Source of the DNA: Ifrita kowaldi
Taxonomy: Eukaryota; Chordata; Aves; Passeriformes; Cinclosomatidae
NCBI GenBank assembly: GCA_013398055.1
Contig: VZRS01012501.1
Span: 1-64,000 of the forward strand
Direction: 5' to 3'
Length of the DNA stretch: 64,000 nucleotides
The notes below the pieces were generated by a model. The model saw only the letters and a list, made by a program, of their open reading frames with translations, did no database searches and had not been told where the DNA came from. Positions within the stretch are counted from its first letter, which is position 1, and the number at the start of each line of letters is the position of its first letter. Shown one piece after another: positions 47,801-60,485 of the stretch. A program made the translations under genes and the position numbers.

Positions 47801-49641
47801 AAGCAGCAACAAGGATCCCTGTAACATAGCCTTAAGACCAGCAGCTATTTCTAGAATTGCTTATTGTCATGTCGTCCAAATTCGGAGTTGCTTCTGCAAA
47901 ACAACTCCAGGCTTTGCTGTTTTTTTTGTTGGAGAATGCTGATAATGTGGTTTATCTGCCATTTCCACTCTCCTAAAAGAGAACTGTAAAGTATTTGAAA
48001 ATGATGGACCATGTTTTAGTCAGATAGATAAATCTGGTCAACCGGGGAAAAGAGACCAGTTAGGATTTTCCCCACAATATTTACCTAAAGTAACCAAAGA
48101 CTGGAAATTTGAGTTCTAGAAATATTTAGATAAAACCCTTTCTGTGCAATTAGAGATACATGTGCATCAATCCTTTTATTTGCTTCTTGGGGGGAAGAGT
48201 TAAGGTGAAAAGACTGATTGGAACTGGAAGTGTTGCTCAGGGAATTTGTTGGAGGATGAGAGATGAAGGAGGGATATATTTTGCTGATGGAATTGGATTG
48301 GGCCTTGTTAAGACTGGAAAAAACTGAGAAGTGTTCTAACCACAACAGTAGGACACTAAAGGGATCAGAAAGACATGGATGAGCGCTGTCACTCCTGGGA
48401 TAACCTTTCAGCTGTGTGGGGACGTGCAAAGTCAGTAGTTGTCTGAGGACTGTCATCTGCAGTGCCAGATGGAATATCCTGTGTGTGACTATTTCTTTAT
48501 TGATTCCTTTCAAGCTTTGTGTTTTCATAACATTCCGCAGTAATGGAGTAAGTTAAGAGTCATCTATGGAAGTATTTTTTTGGGTGAGGTATTAGATCTA
48601 GAACCACATAATTTCCTTGGGTGTCTCCCAGCTTTCTATGGGAAAGAGAAGGGGTGAATAACCATATCTCAATTCTCTCCCCTCTTTGTGACTAGATAGA
48701 GGTCAAAATCAATCCTCTTGTCTCAAAGGCCCTGCTGCTGCAGGATGTGTCACTGAGTGCTCAGATATTGCTCAAAGTTTATCAAACATAGACTTATTTT
48801 CACACCTGGGTTTAATTGTCACCGACCCAGAGCAATCACAGCCACAAAGAGTCTGATCCTGCAATTGGAATCACACAGAGAAATTTTTAATTACAGCCCC
48901 ATGGACATAATGAAACTGATTTCCAAGATCAAAGCCTAAGCAACAGCAAATCCATACACAGGCTGAGTGCAGAGTGAATCATGTTTATGGTCCATCAGCG
49001 TTCAGCTTCTTTGTTCCAAAATGCTGGTCAGGAAGGCAGAAGAAATATTCCCCGGGATATTATAAAGACTAACGTATCATCAGAGGGAGAATCAATGGAG
49101 ATTGATGGCAAATTAGATGGACACTTGAGACATTAAAAGGAAGGATGGAAAATAGAAGTGATATTATAATTGAACCATATTAATACATTTTAAATTGCTT
49201 TACAAATATTAACAAGTTAAATAAGGGAAGCCTGGAAATAATAGTTCATCTAGTCTGGGAAAGCTGGGAGTGAGAAGAGACATTCAAGTTCCAGTACAAA
49301 GGTATATGAAGGTTAAAATGAAAAGTGATCAGAAGCATTTTAACACTTTGATGATACAAGAACAAGGGGACACATCAAAATTAAAGGGCACAACTTTTAA
49401 AGCAAATTAAAAGAAAATAGTTCTTTCTTCAGTGTATAGTGAAGGCACACAATTCCCTGCTGCAGGATGTTACTGAGATGAAAGTCCGGATGGATTTGAA
49501 GTGTAAAAGGCTACATAACTTTGTAGCAATTAATAGCATTTGCAGCCCTGCAATCTGGGACAATGGTAATCAGGTCTCAGGCTTCAAAGCCAAGGATGAC
49601 CATCTTCTGGGGTCAGGAAGGACATTTTCTGTCTGCATAAA
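44831..49641. other. Body of the contig between the duplicated blocks
   Basis: About 4.8 kb of ordinary non-coding sequence. The longest open frames (164 codons at 44968-45462 on plus, 147 codons at 48085-48528 on minus) have no recognisable domain. I see no CR1 or LTR here, in contrast to the surrounding sequence. Its placement is doubtful because of the flanking duplication. Confidence 0.5.
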
Positions 49642-49642
49642 N
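49642..49642. other. Assembly gap (single N)
   Basis: The N marks the start of the right duplicate, which begins at the very next base. Confidence 0.95.
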
Positions 49643-50891
49643 TAAAGCCCCAGAGACGATCTAGAGAGAGGAGGAGGGTTATAGGTGTGTGTGTTTTGGC
49701 TTTGGAGAGTTCCCCCGTGCTGGTACCTGGGAGTGGGGAAGGGGAGGAGGTATCACTTCTTGGATGCAGTCTCCTCTTCATGGAGGAACCTAGCAGCAGA
49801 TGAAATGCTGGCAGAATAGATGTTTGAATTTAGCCGTGTGATTGACATCTGCACTAGGCAGGACAGAAAGGTCCTTCATGCTTTACTCTGGCTGCTCATC
49901 TGGCTGCATAATAATCATTTCTTAATGGCAGTAAATCTGCTTTCCCAGGAGCTGTAGAGAAGTATTTGGGAGACAGTGAGAGAAGAAAGGAGTGAGTAAA
50001 GAGGAGATGTGGCTTTGGTGTAAGGAACATGAAAGGTTTTTTAAAGAAAATCCTTATAAAGGAAAAATATCGATCAGCTCTGCTTGTGAGTAGCAGGCAG
50101 ACAGCCCCGGACTCTCTCCCTCCCACACACCCCAGACAAGCCACCGTGGTCTCCCTGAAGCATGTACATGCCAAGAAATCCAGCACATGCTGTGGAACTC
50201 ACAGCCCACCCCACGCTCAAACACAGCACCTCGGGCTCGCTCTCCCGTGGATGCAAACACGTTTCCAAGCTCTGCAGCCCCGCAGTTCCCACATGCTCAG
50301 CCACACAGGTGGGATCCACGCACACTGGAATGTGCAGAAATAGCTGCATTGATATTCTTATTATGTAAATCAAACCTTCAGAAGTTCACATGAGCACACC
50401 CATGCTGTCTTCTTTGCAGGGCTCAAAGTAGGTGGTTTGTTCCTCCAGTGTAGTTTTCTGTCTTGTTGTTGGCTCCCAGCATTGATTTGGGGTTTGTCTG
50501 ACTCCAAAGCCCTTTTCAACTCAGCAGAAAAGCCTACTACATTTGGTGTGTCTATGTTTGTTTTATGGCTCTTTGCAGATTCCCAAGACTCTGGAATGAT
50601 TTCACTACTGGAAAGGCAGACGAGCAGCAGACAGGGAAGCAGGGAAATGGCTGGGGGAGCGGTGGCAATTCCATACCCATCATGCCTTCTCTGACCAAGA
50701 GCCAGAGTCTGGGAGTATGGGAAGAGCTCTGCTGGAGTTACATAGCTTTTTAATGTATGTGAGTGTGTGTGTGAGCAGAACCACACACACATCTATGGCT
50801 AAAACACACAATGCAAGGCTCCACTTCAGTCTTACTCTGGTTCAGAGCAAAACCCTTCCATCCTCAGGGGACAGATACTCCCTTTGCAAGC
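49643..50891. repeat. Right copy of the exact 1,249-bp duplication
   Basis: Identical to 43173-44421 wherever compared. It begins on the base after the N at 49642. After 50891 the sequence continues into unique DNA, whereas the left copy stops at its N, which is the pattern of two overlapping contig ends that were not merged. Confidence 0.95.
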
Positions 50892-51465
50892 CCCTTTGAT
50901 GAGAAATGACAGAGTAGGCACAGGGGAGATGATGTCACTGGTGTTAGAGGTGTTTAACAACATCCCCCTCTGACCTTCCTCCTCTTCCTCTCTTTCCATA
51001 GGGCCTAGTGAGGAGACAAGCCTCCAAGAGCAGGAATATAATGAGGCCAGCTAAAGTCTGTGTTAGAACTTTGGAGAGGAGGAACATATGGTGAATTGGC
51101 TTGTTCTAGGTAAAAGGTGTCCCAAAGGAAATGACACAGAATGTGTCTCTGTTCCCTCCTAACCACCACTGTTTACTACATTGGAAGTATGTGTAAGGCT
51201 GATGCTAAATACTACATGGGAATGGGTCTGCCAGCAGACAAGAATCATCGTTGTCTGTATGACAGAAATTGTTCAAAGCCAAATCCTCCCATCTTTGCTC
51301 AGGCAGGAGCCCCACCACCTTCTCCAGGCGCATTGCTCAGGAGAGCACGGCAGGAACTGACTCCAGCACCAGGGCTCTGTGCCCAGCTCCCTGCCCACCT
51401 CCAGGAATGGACGTGGATTTCCTTTATCCAGGACTTGGTATTTACAGCTGATGCAGAAATGTTGA
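50892..51465. other. Unique sequence of a small contig
   Basis: 574 bp between the right duplicate and the next N. No recognisable gene or repeat. Confidence 0.5.
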
Positions 51466-51466
51466 N
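51466..51466. other. Assembly gap (single N)
   Basis: A fifth single-N gap. I see no duplicated sequence on its two sides. Confidence 0.95.
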
Positions 51467-53529
51467 GAACATAATATTGTTGGCCAGGTAATGTCAATCC
51501 TGCTGGAAGCTAAATCAGCAAGAGATTAGCAAATTGCTTCTGCGGATGCTGGATTAAGGTATTATAAAAAGGTTTTCATCAATGCCAGACAGAATATCAA
51601 TCCACCAATCTCTTCTTCTGTGTCAACTCCCACAAAAGTAATTTCAATGATTAGAGTAGATATTGAAGTAAGACATAAAATAGGTGGTTATAGGTGGCAG
51701 CAGTGACCCTGAGCTGCACAGCTCAGTTTCCTCTATCAGAACCGGTATCTGCGGGCTGGTGCAGAGCTGGGATGAGCCTGGAGTCTCCTAGTGCCAGGTT
51801 CTGTATGGATACAAGGTCCCTGACCCTCAGGGCCTGCTGCCTGGACAGAGGAGGAGGAAAAGAAACAGGGAATGCTGTCACCTCTACTCAGTACTAGAGG
51901 AAATGCAGCACAAGTCTCGGAGATCGATTCAAATCCTGTCAGTAGAAGCATTGCAGTTTGCAATTTTGTCTTGACAGATTTTCAAAGGAGTTGGTGGCAA
52001 GGTAGCAGAACATTATAGAAAAGAGGACCTTAAATACCGCCGTGGGATATGGGGAGCATTTGGAAAATCAGACTCCAAGGTGTTTGTAAGATGCCACCTT
52101 AAAGAATCAGCCCAAGCTGATGCAGGGAGGCTGCGACAGAGATAAGTGGGTGCATGAAACCTTGAGACTTAACCAAAGCATCCTGGTAGGAGTGACAGGG
52201 TGGACAGAGGTCAGCTATGGAGCCATCTTCTCTCCCCATATTTTCCCCACAGTCCCAATCCCCTGAAGGTCCCACGGTGACTCCCCCTGTCTGCCTTGTG
52301 TTGGGCACAGTCCTGCCTCCTGCCCAGGGTCATCCATTATCACCATGCTGGTGGGAGGAAGGTGGAATGTGCCTTTCTCCATAACTTTCCTCTCCCATCA
52401 GCCATTCTTTTCCTGCTGCTGAAGATAGAGGTTGGGTGAAGAGAAAACAAGGCTGTTGAGTACAGACAGGGAAGTTCAGCTTCAACAGGTGACACTTGCC
52501 GAGGGCCACTTCTGCAGTGGCCATGAGCATCTCTAGGTGAACAGAGAAGAAACTACTCTCCCATGGTCTGGTAATAAAGCAGTACTTGTTTCAGAAAGGT
52601 GGAAAGGATGGGCAGCTGATGGCTGTGAGGAAAACACATCAATAGATGGGATAAAGTTCTGGCAGGTGTGTGACTGGGAGGAGGGAAGGGGGAGGTAGCT
52701 GGTGGGAGCACAAAGTTCACTGGTGGGGCAGGTGTGAATGCTCAGACAAATTGCCACATCGGGACAAACGATTCCTTTGTTTCCTGGATCACAAACAAGA
52801 GAGGGATGTGCAAATCTGCTAGTGAGGTGTTGTGTAGGTGTGATGATTACTGTGCTCATGGCCTGGGCTGGGAAGGATGGACGAGGTAGTTTTTGTTCTG
52901 CAAAATTCACCAGAAAGATGCATGCAAAAAAAAAAATAGCTATAAGGTAGGATTGCAATTTACCTGTATCATTGGAAGATTGATTTCAGATTAAAGGAGT
53001 GAAAAAAGGAGGAGAATAAAATTTTATGGATGGCAAGAATGGGGATCAGAGATCTAAAATGGCAGCTGTTAGTATTCTTGAAGGATTGGTTCAAATGGGA
53101 CTGCAGAGACCAGTGCAAGCTTCTGATTTCCAGCCACCTGTATTTAGAAAAGAGAGGGAGACCAGCAGGCTGGCCTCGGTGAAATTCTGCTGGATTTCCC
53201 GAAAGAATCAGAATGGTCCCTGCATTTCAAGTACCTGAAAGCCTTAAAACACTGACAAGGCTGAAAGGTGAGGTGAGGGTCAAAAGCGAGAGTGGCTGAT
53301 AGGAATAAGTAGATTGTAGTCTAGGATGGATAATTCAGGGATCTGTAATAAAACTGCCCAGTGACAGATAGTGAATAAAAGACTACAGGTATATTATGGT
53401 TTACGGAGCACCGGACAGATGTGTCTCTAAGGAGGATGAGATAAGGAGAGGAAGGCAGCAGCGGACGGGGAGCAGCAGCTGTTTTGGGATGCAGCAGCAC
53501 TGTGTGAATAAAGCAGCGTGGTAGCAAGG
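51467..53529. other. Unique non-coding sequence
   Basis: No recognisable gene. A GATTCAAATCC word near 51925 resembles a tRNA B-box but no tRNA fold surrounds it. Confidence 0.5.
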
Positions 53530-53600
53530 TAGTTCAATCGTGGTACTGTCACTGACGTGTTATATTTGACCTTGAGTAGGTCACTTAGGCTGGAAGCTTT
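53530..53600 (+). mobile_element. MIR-type ancient SINE fragment
   Basis: AGTTCAATCGTGGTACTGTC, then ACTGACGTGTTATATTTGAC and CTTGAGTAGGTCACTTAGGC, follow the MIR order of B-box region, then TGTGACCTTGGGCAAGTCACTT core. Only about 70 bp are recognisable. Confidence 0.6.
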
Positions 53601-56600
53601 TCAGAAGAGCTTTTTAAATGCATATGTTTCCATGCACAGGAGCTGAACCCCTTCAGTGCTGTGGCTCTGAGATTCCAGCTCACACAGCGGATGGGAACTA
53701 CCCAGGGAACTCGGATCCAAGTTTGGCATGAGGGAAAATGTGGATTTTTTAAAGAATTCAGCAACCCCTGTACTCATGAAATATAATCCCCCAAAGACTG
53801 GTAGTCAGCAGTGCTGACTCTTTACATTTGCAGTGCTGGACAAAAGCAGTACTGGTTTGCCTCTGTCTCCCCTCCACCCCAGCAAAATGGCTCCATCTTC
53901 AGAAATCTGGCCTGAATTAATTTCTCTCCTCATTGCCTAAGATCACTGGCAGAGCTGGCCTTTTACTGGAATAGATAAGGGAAGAAGAACATGCTAACTG
54001 CATCTGTTTGCCTCCCTTGCACACAGAAATGAGTATTTTACATACACAAAATATAAAATGGAGTTTGCAAGTGCACACATACAAACACAGACATGTGCAT
54101 TGTGCTTTAAGAATGCTGAATCGAGGCTGCTGTTTCATATTAATCTTTTTACCAACTTCAGCATTTGCAGTAAATAGCAATTAATGATAAAGCTGCTTGC
54201 ATTAAATAGAAGAGCAAAAGAGGCTGATAGGTCCTTCCTACCAGTGGATCCTCCTGCAGTGCTTCTCATTACTTTGTTAAGTTTCAAGACAGAGATTTTG
54301 TCCGTGGCTGCACTCTTTTTCTCATTGCTGCTCCTCTGAGGCAGCTCTTCTGTAAAGCTCTTCTGTGAAGCCTTGACACCAGTGAATGCAGACCCGAAAC
54401 CCTTGTGTCTTACACCACAGGGATACCCCTTTGGTGCTGGGGCATGACCCTCCCTCGGGTGCTGTGGCAGTGGCGGATGGAAGGGCTGGGGACAAACACA
54501 CTCTGCTGCCCTTGCACAGTGTTGCTCTGGTCTCCAGACCTCCATCAAAAAGATTTGGAGTCAGGGGAAAGGAAATCAACAGGAGAACTGAGACACACTC
54601 TGGATTTTATTTTTAGGTGTAAGTTTAAAATTTCAGGCACTTGAAAGGATATGAGGACTGATTCCCAGCTCAGTAATACAGTATTTTTGTGTTAAGAGAC
54701 TCAGGATGCATTTTCTATGCCCCACAATGCAGAGTGCTCAAGCATGCAGCGTCTGCTGGGACAATGCTGCAGGACTGTGGAAGATGACAATAAACCACTG
54801 GAGGATTTGTGCTTGCTCATATTGCCGAACACTGATGTTAATAAAGCGAAATATACCCAGAACTGGGTTATTTCTGAGGGAAACCTTGTTTCCTCCTGGA
54901 GAAACTCCAAAAGAAAACTAATACAGGGAGCTGAGATCTTTGGCAATGTGGAAACGTCCAGAGATATTTAGATGCTCAATTTCTACACACATACCTAATT
55001 TTCTTTAAATCCTGTGGATGCAGGAAGCTGAGCAGCTGCTGCTTCCCTAAATACCTCTGGGACCAAGACTGCTGTGAGCACGGTCCTGTGCTGGAGAAAC
55101 CAGACACAGAAATGGGTGCAGACGCTGCCTGAGGAGCAGGATCCCTGGAACAGGCTGTTCCCATCCCTGCGTGCCTGTGTCTCAAGCCGAGTGCTCTTCA
55201 GGGGTTTGAGTCAGGGATGGCTGAGGGAGCTAGCTCTGCTGCTTTTGTTTTGGCTTCATGTCTTAGGCACTTGGACATCACACGTTCCAATTTTCTGTAG
55301 GGACTTTGTGCCTGTTTGGTTCTGTGGTGATTAAAAAAAAAACAAACGGAAAGCCAGGAGAAGTGAAAAGGAAGAATTCAGAGAAATAGAGGGTGAAAAG
55401 GGATGGTGTCACTGTCTTAAAATAAACCAGAAGCATATGGCAATTTCTAATGGAAAAAGTAAATTCACTCTCAGATTATTTCCTGGGAACTTTTCACTCA
55501 TTTTTGATACAGGGCTTTGCTCATCTATTTTGCTGTAAATCTAATTATTTCATTTTAAGTTCTCTGTTGAATGCAGGTTTAGACTAGAAGAGAGCAAAGG
55601 ACTCTGAAAGTCATCAGCTTAAGGAACTCACAGAAACTCAGCCTTGCTGAGATCCCTTATGTTGTTATGAAGATCTGACAGACAGTTATTGGAATTCCTG
55701 CTAGGAATAGGTGAATAATGATTTCTCTCTCTCTTTTTTTAATTTTTTTTCATCGGTTTAGTTCTGGAACAAAAAATGAAGGGAGAAAATTACTTTGAGG
55801 TATTTATAATTAGTGTGGCAGGGGAAGAATGAAAAGATTTTCTGTTTGAGACTAAAAGGAAAAGAGAATAGAAAATTGCTTCAAAACTTAAATTTTTCAT
55901 AAATGAATAACTTTTTTTTCATGACCATATTATTTCACTTTTGGTTGTTTTTGTTTTTTTTTTTTTTTTTGATATTTCCTAAAGATCCACTTTATAAACA
56001 TCTCATCATGAAGCATTTAAGTTAAGAAATAATGCAGTCGTGTACTTTGATTATTTTAATTTTTTCCCATCCCACTTTTTGACAGTAACTATCTAATGAA
56101 TTCAGTCTGAATTAATCAACACTGGCAGACAATCCCCAAGCACTTTTCTGAGCCTAATGTTAGGATATGTTAAAAACAAGGTCTTGCATCCTATAGTGCC
56201 TATGATTGCAGTTTCCTTTATGCTGCACATGGTTAAAGACAATTCCTACCTCAAATAACACATACTCAAAGGGTCCAGAGTGATGGGAGATAAAAGGAGA
56301 AAGTAAAAAGATCTGTCTGAAGTCAAAGTAAATCAGGAGCAGAACCATTTAGAGAAGAGGATGATCTTGACTTCATTCCCTGCTTTCTCACCAGCCTAGG
56401 GATTAATTATAAATCTCTTTCTCACCCGTTAGATTTTTCTCATCCTCCTTCTACTCCTGCACTTTCTCATTCACACCTTCAAGTCTTTGCTACTCTTCCT
56501 TTAATCCAACTTTCCTGACTCTCCAATTCTTGTACACTTTCCTGTTTTCTCCTCTGCTCCTCCTGGAGAAGATTGCTAACAAAGTGGCACCTGTTAATAA

Positions 56601-59600
56601 CACGTCTTGACTTTGCCTGCTGCGATGGAGAAAGGAGGAGCAAGGTGGGTGAAGGAAAGTTGCAAAGAAGGAGGGAGGGGATGATCTGAACTGATTTCAG
56701 ACTCTGGGCAAAGGTGCGGGAAGGCAGAGGAAGCCCCTGCACGCTCAGAAACCTCATTGCAACGGGAGCAGAGTCTGAACTGAGTGTCTCGGGAAGAGAA
56801 CATCAACATATCTGCAGGGTGGGACTTGTCTCCTCAGGGATACGGGGGCCAAAGCAAAGACTTCCAGGACTGGGAGATATGTAAGGGGAACCAGGAGACC
56901 CCTGTGCTGTGCTGCGACAGGAGCTCAGACGAGGGCATCCTACACTTGATTTGTGTGGCTGGGTTTGTGCACAGGGACTTGTGGTGCTGGAGTAAAATCA
57001 GCTGCGGATGTGCACATTCAGTGAGACAGGAGTGACGGTGCTCCCTATGCTGGCAGGGGTTCCACAGCCATCTGCTCCGGGCCCCGCGCTCCACAGGGCC
57101 TGACCTGAACCCGGGATGTCACTGCACCTCCTGCCGGCTTCCTCGAGTCCTGCAGGATCCCCTGTTTGTCGCTGGAGCCTCTGCTGTGTGGTTGCTGGGA
57201 AAATCTAGGCAGAACCTGGGGTTTTAGGGGACTGAAGTGTTTAAGGGGTACATAGGAGAGCCCCTGTTTTGGGCTGGCAGCTGCAACTCCCTGAGGAGCA
57301 CAGGCTAAACCCACAACAGCTGGTGGGGACAAACTGTGTTGGTCCTATTGGAACAAAGATGTTGTCTAGTCTGCAGGAGGAGGGACAAAACAGAGGTGTA
57401 AATTACAGGGAAGTTTCCTTGAGCTGCTCTGCTCTGAGAATGTTATACCAGGAATAAAGTGTCCAAGAATAGCTGCCTGTCATTGTAAACAGTCACATAA
57501 GCCATGATAGATAACTTCAGGCTGTGTCTGTGTGAGCACAGGAGACTCTAAAATACTCTTCTTTCTTCGGAAACTCTTTCCCAACACCTTTGATTTCACA
57601 GGGATAAGCCAGCTGTATTCCGGTTCTGCATTTAATTTAACACTCATACAAAATTATGACTCTAGCCAGCTATTTATTATCTAATTTGATGTCTGCAGTT
57701 GAGGAAAGACTATTTATCCTTTCCCACAGCAGTGTCTCTTTCTCTGGCAGCTCTGACTAGCTGCTAGGTGCCCTGGGGAATGTCAAGGCAGAATTAATTA
57801 ATCATGACCAGCCATGGAGGTGTTTTTCAGATTTGGATTTGGCCAGCTGATTGCACGGGATCTTTATGGGAGTCAGGCTGTTGAAGACACATGTATGACG
57901 CTTGCTCTGGATTGCTTTCAAAGTCACTTCGGGAAGCTGCAGAGGCGTGCAGGATCCATCCAGGGTGAGGAGTTCTAGGAGGAGAATGTGTGCAGGTTGG
58001 TGGAGGGGACTGCTTGCTCCCTTTGGCAGGATACCATGCCAGGGAAACTCTAAAGTACCACTCAGCATGTCCTGTCCTTCCCCCAGCCCACAAGGGTGTG
58101 AATCTCTCAGCATTCCTGGGGAAGCTTTGTAGGCATTCATTCTGAATGTCTCCCTTGGAGCGGGAGGAGCTGTGATGGCACCTGGCACTTGCCAAACTGG
58201 AAGTCACCCCTCAGCCTGTCCACGAGTGATGGCAGCACCAGCCAACTGCACAGGTTGTGCTGAAACTGTAGTGTTTGCTTTACAAATAGCTCTGAATTCT
58301 TCCAGACCTTTTTGCCTCCCTTTGTAGAGCCTGGTCAGGCATGTGCTGTTCTTCCTGGTCAGTGATTTCCTCCTGGCATTGAGGAAAGGTCAAGTGTCCA
58401 CGCCAATTCTTTTGGATCTGTCAGCAGCCCTCGGTCCCTCTGGCAATGAAGGGCTAATGATTTGCAGTGTCTGGCATGGATGGGCAGTATCTCCCTGCAG
58501 GAGCATTCCTCCTTTCCAAAGACACTCCACAATGTAACTTGGAATAACATAGCATTTCCCTCAAGGACTCTTCCAAGGGGTAATTCAATGTTCAGTTGTA
58601 CTGTTGCTGTCAGAGGGATGGGGCTCCAGTATTACAGGTGTGCTCGTGACAAGGGGTAAGGTCAACTTTCAAGTAAATTATCCAGAGTTTTCAAAGTTGA
58701 TCTTCCTCAAACCTCCTTTCATGCCTTCGACTTGTTCCATTGTTGCCTAACACAGAGACAAATTGAGGCACTTTGCTCCTTCCCCACCCCAGAGATGAGG
58801 CCATACGCACAGAAACGTCAGCTGGGATGGGATGGAGCCATTTGTGGGGCGGGGAGGTGGAAACATCGGCTTTTAATGGAAGTTTCAGACTCCAGCAGTG
58901 CTCACTATTAGCCAAGAGCTGTAATCCATAGTGACAGGCCAGCTGGAGCATGGGGACACATCCAGGCAGATCTGCATTCAGAGGTGCAACCCCGGAAGCT
59001 GCATGGGGGAATTCAGATTTCCAACCATGGAGCCTGGCGCTCCAGGCACGTCCCATTAAGAGGAAAAGCAGACAGAAAAGCCCCTCTTCCACTGTAAATA
59101 AATCTCCAGAAGTTTGGGATACTTCTTTTTATCCCCACTTCACAAACACAGCTCTCCCTGGGAGAGGTGATGAGGACTGATCCCTCTCTCCAAGGGTGCT
59201 GAGCCTTCCATGGGAAGGAGCAGCCCTTAGCGTGTATTGGGACTTCTTTTAACCCTGTTGAAAGGGAGGAGAGGGAAGGAGAATGGTCGTGCATGGCCAT
59301 GCTCTGCTCTCTCTCCATCACCATCCCACACAGCCTCGCTGGGGTCCTGCCTCTCTCCGCATTTAAAATGGGCTCTGTGTCCTCCAACCATCCAGCACTG
59401 CCTCCGTCTCTTATCGAACCTGTGGCTGCATGGGGGACCTTGGGGACGTTTTCCTCCCTGAAATGAGGAATCGATGGAGTTGCCTTGTTGCAGGCTCAGC
59501 TCCGCTGTTCTTGCCTTCCCTTTTGCCACTTGCTTTGCCCTTCTTTTCAACCCCCTTTTCCCACCACCTACACAGACGTGGCAGCAGAAATTCACAGGGA

Positions 59601-60183
59601 GTGATTCCCCTCTGCTACACATGGAGCAGCAGAAATGTGGTTTCAAACAAGCAAAAAAAAAAATTTAAAAATCAGGTAGAGTTCCAGGAAGGATGTGGAA
59701 TGTATCTCTTAAAAGTACATAAGTGGTTTGAAAGACAAAGGCCCCAGGAGGTCAATGGTATTCAGATTTTTAAATCCCTGATGCTTATGAAAACATTGCA
59801 TACAAATTCCACTCTGGGAAAATCTGCATTTTCTTCTTCTTCTTTTTTTTTTTTTTTTTTAACAAGTAGAGGAGTTGGTTTTCTGGTGTGCAGAGGGGAG
59901 AGGAGCTGTACTATGCTGTCATTGAGCTGACAGAGCTGCTTGGAAAATGGACAATTTCCTTTGGAAATTCCTGCCTTTTGATACATGGTTGGTTTTTTTT
60001 AAACTTCAGTGTGAAGGAGAACCATGATCCCACAAGGCTCTTATGACCTAACAATTTAAAAGCAATAATAATTTGAGATCATTGATATCTTCTGTTCCTG
60101 TGGTGCTGAAGCACTAAGATACTGTGGGAAATATTTAGCATTGTATGATAATACATAAAATAAACAGCACCACATGTTTTATG
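53601..60183. other. Unique non-coding sequence
   Basis: No recognisable exon, RNA or mobile element over 6.6 kb. T-runs of 17 and 18 lie at 55954-55970 and 59843-59860. Open frames up to 166 codons (59430-59930, plus) have no domain. Confidence 0.5.
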
Positions 60184-60258
60184 CAATATATAATGCATTC
60201 TAAACACGTAACAATACAATACATTCTAAACATATATCAATACAATACACAATATGTA
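60184..60258. repeat. Short AT-rich degenerate tandem repeat
   Basis: Two to three units of about 26-30 bp share CATTCTAAACA and CAATACAATACA words. The array directly precedes the inverted-repeat cluster. Confidence 0.6.
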
Positions 60259-60262
60259 AAAA

Positions 60263-60484
60263 TGTCAAAACAAATTAATTGAAACAACATGAAAATAGTG
60301 TTGTTTATTTCCTCAAAATTAAACATTTCAATATGACTGAAATGAAGAGAGAAAATCAAAATGATTTGTTTTGACACTTTAAACATGAAAAAGTTTGTCA
60401 AAACTGACATGTTCCCGTGCAACATTTAGATTTTGAGGGAACTGTGTTTTCCTGCGAAAAACTGTTCTGTCAAAATTTTTTGAC
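60263..60484. repeat. Cluster of nested inverted repeats (possible old non-autonomous DNA element)
   Basis: TGTCAAAACAAAT (60263-60275) is perfectly inverted at 60364-60376. Inside the arms, CATTTCA (60324-60330) pairs with TGAAATG (60338-60344), and an AACAACA/TGTTGTT pair also lies there. TGTCAAAAC recurs at 60396-60404, and GTCAAAATTTTTTGAC (60469-60484) is a near-perfect palindrome. The GTCAAAA word thus occurs in alternating orientation over 220 bp. I vaguely recognise similar TTTTGACA-rich sequence from reptile genomes but cannot name a family. Confidence 0.6.
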
Positions 60485-60485
60485 C

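Noticed and set aside
48085..48528. 147-codon minus-strand open frame
   Set aside because: No recognisable family. It lies in the doubtful contig and has no gene signals around it.
51900..51960. tRNA gene or tRNA-derived SINE head
   Set aside because: A B-box-like GATTCAAATCC is present, but no A-box at the right distance and no cloverleaf arms.
59430..59930. 166-codon plus-strand open frame
   Set aside because: It runs through A-rich and T18 homopolymers that give poly-Lys and poly-Phe stretches; no domain.
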